Shown here in pieces: positions 7,944-16,930 of a stretch of DNA of 64,000 nt (the first letter of the stretch is position 1; each line of letters opens with the position of its first letter). The stretch comes from an uncultured Bacteroidales bacterium (GTDB lineage Bacteria > Bacteroidota > Bacteroidia > Bacteroidales > F082), in assembly GCA_937896895.1 (NCBI GenBank), contig CALBNV010000066.1, forward strand, positions 62,001 to 126,000. Reading direction: 5' to 3'. Both the position numbers and the translations under genes were made by a program. The notes beneath the pieces were generated by a model, which was not told the origin of the DNA, ran no database searches, and saw only the letters and a list, made by a program, of their open reading frames with translations.

Positions 7944-9548
7944 ATGAGAAAATCACGCATTCTGAATTATACACTACGTTTCCACTTGATGATAACGTTG
8001 ATTTCGGTATTTGTGATGACAAGCTGCAAATCGTGGCAACATGATGATTCAGAATGTGTTGGCGAAGGCTTCGTTTATCTTGATGAAGGTGTTTTCAAAG
8101 TTGATGGCAAGGAGTTTTTCGCATTGATGCTCAATTATAAAGTCGGGATGATGGATTTTGACGGCGACCTCGTGTTTTCGGCGGCAAAATATTATGACAA
8201 CCCCGATGTCTATGAACCTGCGACAAAAGAGGAGGCTCGTGATCAGTTCGACGGTCATATGCAACTCATCAAGGAACTCGGCTTTAACACGGTCCGGCTT
8301 TGCATCGACGTGATTTTCTCCGATGAAAACGGCAAGCATTACAGGACGCAGAATGGCCGAGTCTATCTGAAAAAAAATACCGATAAAATCGTTGATGCTG
8401 TGGAGAGTATGATTTCCATCGTGGCCTCTCACGACCTGAAGGTGATGCTTCTGCTCAAACCATCGTGGGACGCTGAACTCGCTGATTTCAACGTCGCCGT
8501 GATGGATCGGCTTTCAGAGAATCCGGCTATCTTCGCCTTCGACCTGATGAACGAACCTCTGTATTTCGACATCGAGAAGAACCGCACGAAATGCGATGCG
8601 GTGAGAGTCGCCACCGAATGGGTGAAAAACGCTAAGACACACGCACCAAATCACTTGATGACCATCGGATTCGCCGAACCAATTGAGGTCTTCAGCTGGG
8701 ATCCGTCGGTGCTGCCTGTCGATTTCGTAGAGATTCACACCTACCACCCCTTAAGCATCCCCAACGAAACATGGTGGTACAGCCATTATATCGGCAAACC
8801 GTGGATGATTGGCGAGACATCACTTCCCGCTGATAATGACTCGGTTACATACAGACAACAGATGCTTTTTGCGGAACAAGCCTGCCAGTATGTTGTTGAC
8901 TGCGGCGGCATCGGCTTCGGCTGGTGGGAGTTTCAGGACGTTCCCGTTACATACAACATGAATTATGAAGGCACCTTCTCCGGAATCTTGAACCATGAAG
9001 GGACGACAATGACAGAAGACGGTCTTGTCATTCAGGGAACGCTGAAACCTGTCGCACAGACTTTCTCGAAAATGAAGGATTTGAAGAAAGGGAAACCGGA
9101 AAAATCTGTCAATTATTATAATAATTTCGGCTATTATAACGCGGTCATCAAAGGTCATATCGTTGATGATGAGACAGATGAACCTGTTGAAGGCGCGGCC
9201 GTCAGAGGCTGGAACTATTGGTGGAGCACGGGGCTGAACACCTGCACCGACAAAAACGGCGATTTTACATTATTCAGCAATGATGAGTGCGTTCATTTCG
9301 CAATATCAGCACCGGGGAAAGATACGCAGCGCTTTGATATGAACCTCGAATATTTCGATGAAAATAACGCACCAGCCGACTTCTCCAACCTGCCCGACAG
9401 GAAAAGAAAGTCGAGTTATGTGTCGTTCGGTCCATTTCTGGAAAATGAAGACAGCCTGTTTGTCTTTAAAAATGACAAGTTCGGCAATTCAGTAATTCAT
9501 GCTGACATGGGTGAGATTAGACTGAAAAACTTGGTTGTAAATAGATAA
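7944..9548 (+). CDS. GH5-like glycoside hydrolase lipoprotein with C-terminal regulatory-like domain
   Basis: 534 aa from the ATG at 7944. This start gives a lipoprotein signal with Arg/Lys n-region (MRKSR), hydrophobic core and lipobox VMTSC (Cys28); the open frame from 7833 would overlap the divergent gene. The catalytic part is a GH5-like (beta/alpha)8 barrel: 'DLMNEPLY' places the acid/base at Glu204, 'IHTYHPL' follows, and 'IGETSLP' places the nucleophile at Glu291. A segment starting 'IKGHIVDDETDEPVEGAAVRGW' resembles a carboxypeptidase-regulatory beta-sandwich. The product would face the periplasm or cell surface and cleave a beta-glycan. It is 12 bp before an LtaS-type gene, so it may act on the same polymer. 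Confidence 0.75.
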   Translation: MRKSRILNYTLRFHLMITLISVFVMTSCKSWQHDDSECVGEGFVYLDEGVFKVDGKEFFALMLNYKVGMMDFDGDLVFSAAKYYDNPDVYEPATKEEARDQFDGHMQLIKELGFNTVRLCIDVIFSDENGKHYRTQNGRVYLKKNTDKIVDAVESMISIVASHDLKVMLLLKPSWDAELADFNVAVMDRLSENPAIFAFDLMNEPLYFDIEKNRTKCDAVRVATEWVKNAKTHAPNHLMTIGFAEPIEVFSWDPSVLPVDFVEIHTYHPLSIPNETWWYSHYIGKPWMIGETSLPADNDSVTYRQQMLFAEQACQYVVDCGGIGFGWWEFQDVPVTYNMNYEGTFSGILNHEGTTMTEDGLVIQGTLKPVAQTFSKMKDLKKGKPEKSVNYYNNFGYYNAVIKGHIVDDETDEPVEGAAVRGWNYWWSTGLNTCTDKNGDFTLFSNDECVHFAISAPGKDTQRFDMNLEYFDENNAPADFSNLPDRKRKSSYVSFGPFLENEDSLFVFKNDKFGNSVIHADMGEIRLKNLVVNR

Positions 9549-9560
9549 GTAATCCTGAAA

Positions 9561-12011
9561 ATGACTGATTTTGAAAACAAAAAACTCGTGAAATCTGTTT
9601 TCGGCGGCCTGAAGGCTTGGACGAAATTCAGCCTTATGTGGCTTCTGCTCACGTTTGTACTTCGTCTCGGATTCTTTTTCGTAATGCTGTCGAAAGGTTT
9701 GATACAAAGTCGGGATTTCCTCACGATTCTCTCGGGCGTTTACTTCGATTTTGTCGTGGTTCTTGAAATAAGCGCGATAGCCCTGTTGCCATTGCTGATA
9801 ATCAATTGGTTGATGCCGAAAGCGACGAAAGCTGTGTCTGTCGCTTTCATCACCCTGTATGTGGTTGTATATGGCTGTCTGATAGGTTATTACTCGAATG
9901 TGAACCTCCCGCTCGACCGCGTGTTTTTGGTTTACGGCCTCGGCGAGATATACAACATCGTTGTCTCATCTGTCAATTTCTCGCTGCTGCCACTCTTCGG
10001 CGTGCTCGTAATCATCGCGCTTTACGTTGTGTTTGTCCGTTTTTGGGTCAGAAAAATCAATGTCAGACGACCTTTGGCGACCGCATATTTCATCGTTGCA
10101 GCCGTTTTTGTCATCTTTTTTGACCACAAAGAATTGATTACCAATGATAAAAACTATAAGTCGTATCAAGATTACTGCCTTGCCGTAAACCAACTGGCAT
10201 ATACGCTCAACGATTTTGGTGAATACTGGAAAGAGAAGTCGGCAGCTGAGGATTTCACATCCTACGATAAAAATGTCATCGAAGATGCAAGGAATTACCA
10301 GAGTTTATTTCCGGATTTCAGTTATGTTGACATCCATTATCCGTTCATGCGAAAATCCGATGACGCGGATGTCTTAGGCGGTCTGATGAACGTGACGACC
10401 GATGGCAAAGCCCCTGATTTTGTGTTTGTCATTGTTGAAAGCCTCGGGCAAAGGCTGTCGTCAACGCGGCCAAAGATGTCGTTCACACCTTTCCTTGACA
10501 GCTTGAAAAACGAGTCGTTGTATTGGCCCAACTGTCTCGCTTTGGCGGAGCGCACTTTCGGGGCAGTGCCGAATATCTTCTCATCTGCACCTTACGACAA
10601 GACAGGTTTTGCACGCGTATGGTTCCCGATGCCGGATCATAATTCGATATTGAAGGAGATGTCGCTCAATGGCTATTCACTGTCATTCTATTACGGCGGC
10701 AACGCATCGTTCGACGGGCAGGATGAATACATGAGAGGCAACGGCGTAGGTTTTATCATGAAACCCGACGAGCAGGACTTCGACGCGGAGCAGAAGGAGA
10801 GGATGCAGAAGGAAAACTGCTGGGGGATGTACGACAGAGACATGTTCAATGCCGCCATCCGTCACCGTGACGCGACGGAGCGAAACCGCCCCAACACCGA
10901 TATCTATATCACGCTCTCCACACACGAACCGTATATCTTCAGCGAAAGCGAGGAATACGTCAGAAAAGTGGAGGAGATGGTAGCCGAAACGACATCGTTC
11001 GGACCGAACGAGAAAAATACCGTGCTGACAAACAAGGATAATTACGCGAGTTTCCTGTATATGGACGACTGCGTGAGGATGCTTTTTGAGTACTACAAGA
11101 GTCAGCCGGAGTTCGAGAACACTGTTTTCGTTATCCTTGGCGACCACCGCATGGGACGCGTCTACGTCAATTCCAGCCCGTTGCTGAAATATAACGTGCC
11201 GCTTCTCATTTATTCGCCTCTGCTGAAAGAACCGAAAACTTTCAAAGCAGTGGTGACACATCATGACATCGCACCGACCGTTACAGCTTATCTTTCAAAT
11301 AATTACGATTATGTTTCGGCTGATGAATGCCATTGGCTCGGCACCTCGCTCGACACATCGGTCAATTACCGCTGCCGTCAGTCGGTGGCCTTCATGCGCA
11401 ACAGCCGCGAGGAAATCGAATATCTTCATGGCGATTATATGATTGAACGCGACAGGCTTTTTAAGGTCTCTGACTCACTTATCGTCGATGAAATAAACGA
11501 TGACAAGATAAAAGACAGCCTCACAGAGTACCTGCGCCGCTATAAAAATGTCGATTGGTTCGTCACACAAAACGACTACCTTTGGAAGAAAACCGGCAAC
11601 GTGGTTGAATTATACAGCGAAACCCGCGACTCGTTCACAAAGAACTTCGTTGAGAATGAGTACTTTGACATAATGGAACCTCTAAAATTCAAGCAGGGTC
11701 TGGAGAAGATATATCTTGATGTTGAATTTGATTACAAGAACAGCGGCGCCGACTTGGAGAAGGTTTTCAGCGAGTTCAGGATAAAAGGTCCTGGCGTTGA
11801 TTTCTTCAGAGGGTTCAAGTTCTCAAATCTTTCAACCGACAATGGCGATGGCTATTCGCATTACAAGGCTAAAACCACGTTTTTCCTTGCCGGAAATGAC
11901 GTGAGAAACGCCAAATTAGCAATAGACATTTTCTCAAAAACGGCCTTTGACTTTGAATGCAGAGACTTGAAAATCAAAATTGAAGGTCTGCCGTTAAATC
12001 TCAACTATTAA
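9561..12011 (+). CDS. LtaS-type phosphoglycerol transferase / membrane sulfatase-fold enzyme (paralogue 1)
   Basis: 816 aa. Residues 1-190 hold about five transmembrane helices, followed by an extracytoplasmic alkaline-phosphatase-superfamily domain. The entry motif is 'PDFVFVIVESLGQ', the presumed nucleophile is Thr332 in 'ERTFGAVPN', and metal-binding segments are 'VILGDHRMG' and 'THHDIAPT'. LtaS-family enzymes move phosphoglycerol from phosphatidylglycerol or related donors. Bacteroidota lack Gram-positive lipoteichoic acid, so the acceptor is unknown; a periplasmic glycan or lipid is plausible. A ~200-residue C-terminal extension has no recognised fold. It is co-directional with the GH5-like gene and overlaps the convergent paralogue by 18 bp. 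Confidence 0.82.
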   Translation: MTDFENKKLVKSVFGGLKAWTKFSLMWLLLTFVLRLGFFFVMLSKGLIQSRDFLTILSGVYFDFVVVLEISAIALLPLLIINWLMPKATKAVSVAFITLYVVVYGCLIGYYSNVNLPLDRVFLVYGLGEIYNIVVSSVNFSLLPLFGVLVIIALYVVFVRFWVRKINVRRPLATAYFIVAAVFVIFFDHKELITNDKNYKSYQDYCLAVNQLAYTLNDFGEYWKEKSAAEDFTSYDKNVIEDARNYQSLFPDFSYVDIHYPFMRKSDDADVLGGLMNVTTDGKAPDFVFVIVESLGQRLSSTRPKMSFTPFLDSLKNESLYWPNCLALAERTFGAVPNIFSSAPYDKTGFARVWFPMPDHNSILKEMSLNGYSLSFYYGGNASFDGQDEYMRGNGVGFIMKPDEQDFDAEQKERMQKENCWGMYDRDMFNAAIRHRDATERNRPNTDIYITLSTHEPYIFSESEEYVRKVEEMVAETTSFGPNEKNTVLTNKDNYASFLYMDDCVRMLFEYYKSQPEFENTVFVILGDHRMGRVYVNSSPLLKYNVPLLIYSPLLKEPKTFKAVVTHHDIAPTVTAYLSNNYDYVSADECHWLGTSLDTSVNYRCRQSVAFMRNSREEIEYLHGDYMIERDRLFKVSDSLIVDEINDDKIKDSLTEYLRRYKNVDWFVTQNDYLWKKTGNVVELYSETRDSFTKNFVENEYFDIMEPLKFKQGLEKIYLDVEFDYKNSGADLEKVFSEFRIKGPGVDFFRGFKFSNLSTDNGDGYSHYKAKTTFFLAGNDVRNAKLAIDIFSKTAFDFECRDLKIKIEGLPLNLNY

Positions 12012-14375
12012 ATGTCGGTCGCCAACAGTCAGAACACTGCCCCCAACCCATTGGTCGTCATATCTCACCGATGATATATAGACGGAAATAACGATGTCAC
12101 TGCCGTCTTTGACAGCAAATTCTTTTGACACAGACAAGTCATACCATCTGTCTTTTCTTATGATTTCTGTTTTTAGGAATTTGGAGACTTTATCAATGTA
12201 ATTGATTTTGGCATTGGTTTTTCTATCGACACATTCAAAGACAAGATCCATGAAATCGTCCTGCAAAAGTGAATCGTTGATAAACACCTCGGCGTTGAGC
12301 GTCACCTTGATCTTTTTTGCTTTTTCATCAACGGCTATGTCATCGAACAACTTAAATGTCTGCGTCCCGACTTCACTTGGTTTTTTGTCAGGAGTTGTGC
12401 AGATTATTTTTGATTTTTCATGTAACTTATTTAAAATATGGTAGTTGTGCGATTTGATAATTGGATGGTTTGTCACTTTATTGTTATAATAAGTGTAGCG
12501 GCAGATGTATTTATAAAGTTCAAGTTTCCTGTGCAGACTTGATTTTAATGAATCGTCGCAAGTGATTTTTAAGTTGGAAAGGTCAGTAATATCTTCTACT
12601 CCTTCATCTTCCAATTTGTCTTTTGTCCAATAGATATAGTTGTCATAAATAATCTCGCGCATTTCTCTGTTGTAGTTGACATGTAACATCTTTTTGTTGA
12701 AATTGGTATTGTTGGAAGTGTCGAGTCCGTCGCTTATCCAATGAATTAGTTTCGGCGTATTGAGTTTGTATTTTTCACGCAACAGAGCGTTGATGGAAGG
12801 AGCTATGTCGTTGTGTGTCACAAGAGAGCTGAATGTTCCGGTTTTTTCAAGCATTGGCGACCAGATTATGAGCGGAACCCTGAAGTAAGACAGTCTGTTG
12901 TCTAATATCAATCCAGATGAATGGTCGCCGGTTATAATGAAAATTGTGTTGTCGAAGTTTGGCAGCTGTTTGTATTTGTTGATGAAGTTGCGTATGCAGT
13001 CATCGGTGTAAAGCATTGAGCAGAAGCGATTTTTGTTTTTGCTGTAGATATCGGCGTTTTCTGTATCCATATTTGCTATAACGGCGTCTGTCTTAATAGT
13101 AAATTCGCGTTGGCGTTGTTCGTCTTTAATATTCAAAGCCTCATGATTTGTGATTGTTATCAACAAGTTAAACATCGGCGACTCCATCTTGCTGATTTCT
13201 TCAATACTTCTGTTGAACATGACATGGTCGAAGAATCCCCACCAGCTGCCGAGATTCTTGTTGGCTTTGCATTCGTTGTAAAAATCAGACATATAGTCGA
13301 TATCCTGCGCGATAAGATACTCCGAAATGCAGTCGAAGCTGAAATCGCCGCCATAAAAAGCATTGGCCCTGTAGCCGTTTGCTTTCAAAATCTTGATAAG
13401 AGAATTGTGTTCTGGCATCACTCCGAATTGGAAGCCTTTAGGACCAATGACTGATGATGTGATTGCTGGCACGGCACCATAGCTTCTGGTAGTCGTGGAC
13501 ATGCAGTTTTTCCAGTAAAGACCGTGGCTTGCGAGCGAATCGATAAAAGGCGAGAGTCCGTTCCCCATCATTTCATTGCCAAGTGATTCAACAACAATCA
13601 GCACAATGTTTGGCTTCTTGTCGCTTTCGCGAAAATATGAACCCAAAACATCAGTGGTGTTGTCGATTCTTTCAAGAGGATAATGCTTGTCAGGTACTGA
13701 ATAATTTGGATTTTCGGCCAAAAACTCGTCAATGCGCTGCTCATTGTAGGTTACATCAGTGCCGATAGACTCGCTGTCGCCGCTGAAGTTTGAAAGAGCC
13801 ATAAACCACATCTTGCTGGTTTCACGGTTTCGTGCACCAAGATTGTCGGTATTATCTAATACATTGTCGATGAAGAAGATAGACGGGATGGAAAGAAATG
13901 CTAATGTTGATACAAATATGGTTGTCCATCTCGCTTGTAATTTTCTCCTTGCGAAAAAAGTCAACAAGGCAAAGCCTCCAATGACGGCCAGAGTTATTGT
14001 GATGACAGAGAAAAGGCTCATGGCAGCCATAACAGTCTGCATCGTTTCAGCAAGAGGCCTGATAAATAGCTCTTTGCCCATCAGCTGGCCGCTTTCATTG
14101 GCGTAGATAGTGAGACCGATCTCACCAAAGACAATGATTCCAAATAAAATAGATGATGTCCAGTCGGCAATTTTCTTCGAGAAATAACACAACAAACAAT
14201 AAATTGTGAATACGATTAAGGACATGAATCCTGAGGTCACCAAACAATGGATTGCTGCCTTTAGAAATATTTCAAACGTTTCAAAATCACATAACTTGAT
14301 TGCTAACATTGTGCAGATGAAACACAACGCCGTTACGGAAAAGCTCCTCAATAATTCTCTCTTGTTATGTTTCAT
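11994..14375 (-). CDS. LtaS-type phosphoglycerol transferase / membrane sulfatase-fold enzyme (paralogue 2)
   Basis: 793 aa from the ATG at 14375, chosen because it follows the upstream stop by 1 bp and gives a Lys/Arg-rich N-terminus (MKHNKRELLRS). About five transmembrane helices precede the catalytic domain: 'PNIVLIVVESLGNEMMG', then 'TRSYGAVPA' with Ser298 where paralogue 1 has Thr332, then 'ITGDHSSG' and 'THNDIAPS'. A C-terminal extension of ~200 residues parallels that of paralogue 1. Base composition is more AT-rich than in paralogue 1, so the two are probably not a recent tandem duplication. It is co-transcribed with the upstream GDPD-like lipoprotein gene. Substrate unknown. Confidence 0.8.
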   Translation of the reverse strand: MKHNKRELLRSFSVTALCFICTMLAIKLCDFETFEIFLKAAIHCLVTSGFMSLIVFTIYCLLCYFSKKIADWTSSILFGIIVFGEIGLTIYANESGQLMGKELFIRPLAETMQTVMAAMSLFSVITITLAVIGGFALLTFFARRKLQARWTTIFVSTLAFLSIPSIFFIDNVLDNTDNLGARNRETSKMWFMALSNFSGDSESIGTDVTYNEQRIDEFLAENPNYSVPDKHYPLERIDNTTDVLGSYFRESDKKPNIVLIVVESLGNEMMGNGLSPFIDSLASHGLYWKNCMSTTTRSYGAVPAITSSVIGPKGFQFGVMPEHNSLIKILKANGYRANAFYGGDFSFDCISEYLIAQDIDYMSDFYNECKANKNLGSWWGFFDHVMFNRSIEEISKMESPMFNLLITITNHEALNIKDEQRQREFTIKTDAVIANMDTENADIYSKNKNRFCSMLYTDDCIRNFINKYKQLPNFDNTIFIITGDHSSGLILDNRLSYFRVPLIIWSPMLEKTGTFSSLVTHNDIAPSINALLREKYKLNTPKLIHWISDGLDTSNNTNFNKKMLHVNYNREMREIIYDNYIYWTKDKLEDEGVEDITDLSNLKITCDDSLKSSLHRKLELYKYICRYTYYNNKVTNHPIIKSHNYHILNKLHEKSKIICTTPDKKPSEVGTQTFKLFDDIAVDEKAKKIKVTLNAEVFINDSLLQDDFMDLVFECVDRKTNAKINYIDKVSKFLKTEIIRKDRWYDLSVSKEFAVKDGSDIVISVYISSVRYDDQWVGGSVLTVGDRHLIVEI

Positions 14376-14376
14376 T

Positions 14377-15120
14377 CTAATAATCAATAGGTTCATCGTA
14401 ATCCACCAAGACAACTTTCACGCTTTTGTTTTCGCATAACTTTTCAGTGAATAACGCATTTTGTTCAGTATATTTTTTCGGTGTATCCCAGTAATGTATG
14501 TTTTGCTCTGGAAAAGTGTCGCACAAAATCGGGTACATCAGGTATGAGCCGCTTATTGCATCAGGATGTAAGCTGTTGATTTTATTGCGGATAGTGTTAC
14601 AGACCTCAATGCTGTCTTCTCTCTCATGTCTGCGCCAGTAGAGGTCATCGACCCAAAGAATGATGTAAAAACCATTTTTGCGAGCATATTGCAGAGGCTC
14701 TAATTCCTGACTTTCAACCATTATTTTGTTTTTTATATGGTATTTTGTGGTGATTTTATCAAGAATCTGGATGGCTTTTTCACAATTATCCGCCGAAAGG
14801 TTCTTGAAATCAATCCAATATCTTAACTTTGAAGGTTTTTCAAGCATGGCAAGCCATTCGTCGAAGGAACTGTTTTTGTTTTCATCACCCTCAACGCGAC
14901 CGATGTATATGTCGTCTCTCGCTGGTGAATAAATGAGGTCAACCTCCATCCCGTCAAATATCTTTTCAAACTTTGCAGCATCGTACTTTGAATAGACACC
15001 ATGTCTCCAAATCTTTGATTTCGAATATTTGAACCCTTTGTTTTGACAAGATGACAATCCAGAAATTAATAACAATGCCGACAAAAAGCAAATAAATCTG
15101 ATAAAGTTCCGAATCCTCAT
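14377..15120 (-). CDS. Lipoprotein with GDPD-like (glycerophosphodiesterase-fold) features
   Basis: 247 aa from the ATG at 15120, which gives a clean lipoprotein signal (MRIRNFIRF... lipobox GLSSC, Cys25); the open frame upstream adds 44 unlikely residues beyond the promoter. Segments such as 'GMEVDLIYSPARDDIYIGR', 'LRYWIDFKNLSADNCEKAI' and 'FYIILWVDD' recall the strands of GDPD-type TIM barrels, but the usual catalytic His pair is not obvious. It ends 1 bp before the LtaS-type paralogue 2, so they are translationally linked. A role in trimming or recycling a glycerophosphate-containing polymer is an inference from that pairing; it could also be an unrelated family with a similar barrel. Confidence 0.5.
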   Translation of the reverse strand: MRIRNFIRFICFLSALLLISGLSSCQNKGFKYSKSKIWRHGVYSKYDAAKFEKIFDGMEVDLIYSPARDDIYIGRVEGDENKNSSFDEWLAMLEKPSKLRYWIDFKNLSADNCEKAIQILDKITTKYHIKNKIMVESQELEPLQYARKNGFYIILWVDDLYWRRHEREDSIEVCNTIRNKINSLHPDAISGSYLMYPILCDTFPEQNIHYWDTPKKYTEQNALFTEKLCENKSVKVVLVDYDEPIDY

Positions 15121-15143
15121 GAAACCGTGACATTTAATTTTTG

Positions 15144-15151
15144 CAAAATTA
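15144..15151 (-). promoter_or_regulatory. -7 box of the GDPD-like/LtaS-type operon
   Basis: TAATTTTG on the minus strand, 24 bp upstream of the lipoprotein start. It is divergent from the tyrS promoter. Confidence 0.55.
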
Positions 15152-15183
15152 TAAAAAAATAAAACAGATTTCTTAAAAATTCG

Positions 15184-15191
15184 TATTTTTG
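15184..15191 (+). promoter_or_regulatory. -7 box of tyrS
   Basis: TATTTTTG followed by GCACG, about 77 bp before the tyrS ATG. No T-box-like structure is apparent in the leader. Confidence 0.55.
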
Positions 15192-15267
15192 CACGTTTCT
15201 GCTCTCCGTTTCGATTGGAACGAAGTGAAGTGGAAATTTCTTTTTTAAACAATAAAAATCAGTTTCG

Positions 15268-16563
15268 ATGAAAGAAGACTTCGTAGAAGAATTACGCTGG
15301 CGCGGGATGTTGAACAACATGACCCCCGGCACGGAAGAACAGCTAAAGAAAGAAATGACAACGGCTTACCTCGGCATCGACCCGACCGCCGACTCATTGC
15401 ATATCGGTCACCTCTGCGGCATCATGATGCTCCGCCATTTCCAGGCCGCTGGCCACAAACCACTCGCTCTGCTCGGCGGCGCCACCGGAATGATCGGCGA
15501 CCCGTCAGGCAAATCGGCTGAACGTAACCTGCTGAACGACGAGACTCTGCAACACAACCAGGCTTGCATCAAGAAACAGCTCGCGAAGTTCCTCGACTTC
15601 GACAGCGACCAGCCTAACCGCGCCGAACTCGTCAACAATTACGACTGGATGAAAGACTACACCTTCCTGCATTTCATCCGCGACATCGGCAAGCACATCA
15701 CCGTCAACTACATGATGGCGAAGGATTCGGTGAAGAAACGCTTCAACGGCGAAGGCGACGGCATGTCGTTCACCGAGTTCAGCTACCAGCTCGTCCAGGG
15801 TTACGACTTCCTGTATCTGTTCGAGCATAAAGGCTGCAAGCTGCAGATGGGCGGCTCCGACCAATGGGGCAACATCACCACGGGCACAGAACTCATCCGC
15901 CGCAAACTCGGCGCCGACAAGGAGGCCTTCGCGCTCACATGCAACCTCATCACCAAGGCCGACGGCGGCAAGTTCGGCAAGACCGAGAAAGGCAACATCT
16001 GGCTCGACCCGGAGAAGACCTCGCCGTACGCTTTCTATCAGTTCTGGATGAACTGCACCGACGAGGACGCAGCAAAATACATCAAGATCTTCACGCTCCT
16101 GAGCAAGGAGGAGATCGACGCGTTGATAGCACGACACGCCGCCGAGCCGCATCTGCGCGAGCTTCAGCGCACCCTCGCACGCGAACTCACAACAATAGTC
16201 CATTCGAAGGAAGACCTCGAAATGGCCGAGGAGGCGACGCAGATCCTTTTCGGAAAAGGAACCGCCGAGGCACTTCATAAATTCGATGAACAGACGCTGC
16301 TGAGCATCTTCGAAGGTGTCCCGCAGGCATCGTTCCTGAAAGACGCTGTCGCTCAAGGCGTTAATATCATTGATTTTCTCGTGCAGACGAACGTCTTCCC
16401 GTCGAAAGGCGAGGCACGCAAGATGCTTCAGAGTAACGGCGTCTCCATCAACAAGGAGAAAGTCACCGACCAGAAAGTCATCGGCAACGACGACCTCCTG
16501 AACGGGAAATATATCCTTGTCCAGAAAGGGAAGAAAAACTATTATATGATAACTTTGGAATAG
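15268..16563 (+). CDS. tyrS: Tyrosyl-tRNA synthetase
   Basis: 431 aa, normal length for bacterial TyrRS. It charges tRNA-Tyr with tyrosine. The class I signature HIGH is present as 'SLHIGHL' (about residue 47), tyrosine/AMP pocket residues as 'GGATGMIGDPSGKSAER' and 'GYDFLYLF', and the KMSKS loop in its TyrRS form as 'KFGKTEKG'. The C-terminal ~90 residues form the S4-like tRNA-binding domain ('FPSKGEARKMLQSNGVSIN'). It is a single gene with its own promoter, followed by a repeat-rich spacer. Confidence 0.97.
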   Translation: MKEDFVEELRWRGMLNNMTPGTEEQLKKEMTTAYLGIDPTADSLHIGHLCGIMMLRHFQAAGHKPLALLGGATGMIGDPSGKSAERNLLNDETLQHNQACIKKQLAKFLDFDSDQPNRAELVNNYDWMKDYTFLHFIRDIGKHITVNYMMAKDSVKKRFNGEGDGMSFTEFSYQLVQGYDFLYLFEHKGCKLQMGGSDQWGNITTGTELIRRKLGADKEAFALTCNLITKADGGKFGKTEKGNIWLDPEKTSPYAFYQFWMNCTDEDAAKYIKIFTLLSKEEIDALIARHAAEPHLRELQRTLARELTTIVHSKEDLEMAEEATQILFGKGTAEALHKFDEQTLLSIFEGVPQASFLKDAVAQGVNIIDFLVQTNVFPSKGEARKMLQSNGVSINKEKVTDQKVIGNDDLLNGKYILVQKGKKNYYMITLE

Positions 16564-16569
16564 GAGATC

Positions 16570-16688
16570 AGATTGCTCGACTTCGCTCGCAATGACTGGG
16601 TTGGGATATAGACGGCGCGGCGTAGCCGCGCCTTGTTCCTTCTAAAAAGTGCTGTCATTGCGACAGACCGCAGGGAGTGGAGCAATCT
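16570..16688. repeat. MITE-like repeat element with inverted arms, copy 1
   Basis: The left arm (16570-16596, AGATTGCTCGACTTCGCTCG...) is roughly the reverse complement of the right arm (16654-16688, GTCATTGCGACAGACCGCAG...). Between them lies a GC-rich hairpin, GGCGCGGC-GTA-GCCGCGCC, at 16614-16632. A similarly built element occurs at 62933-63094. No coding capacity. It may also end the tyrS transcript. Confidence 0.6.
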
Positions 16689-16708
16689 TGATAATATACA
16701 TCTAAACC

Positions 16709-16930
16709 ATGAATTACTGGGTGTTTCTGCTTCCGACATTGTTCCTTGTGCTTCTGTCGTTCGCCGCGATAGGCATCAAGATGATTGTGAGAAAAGACGG
16801 CAAATTTGAGCGCAGGTGCGCCCACTCGCTCGACCCGGATGCGAAGTGTGTGTGCGGCGGAGGTAAGTGCCGTAATCAGTTTAAAAAGGAGGAGAAGGAA
16901 GAGGAGACTACGGCTTCAAGCAACCGATAG
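16709..16930 (+). CDS. Small membrane protein with four-Cys cluster, NqrM-like
   Basis: 73 aa. One transmembrane helix (residues 3-24) is followed by a basic stretch and four cysteines spaced C-x9-C-x-C-x4-C ('RRCAHSLDPDAKCVCGGGKC'), then a charged tail. The layout resembles NqrM (DUF539), which is needed to mature the Na+-translocating NADH:quinone reductase, though spacing at the last Cys differs by one. ApbE, the flavin transferase that also matures Nqr, is encoded about 1.4 kb away on the other strand. The gene overlaps the convergent ATPase gene by 23 bp. The NqrM link is an inference from architecture only. Confidence 0.6.
   Translation: MNYWVFLLPTLFLVLLSFAAIGIKMIVRKDGKFERRCAHSLDPDAKCVCGGGKCRNQFKKEEKEEETTASSNR

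Noticed and set aside
15505..16356. Antisense reading frame of 283 aa inside tyrS
   Set aside because: Opposite strand of an intact synthetase gene, with no start signal or family features.
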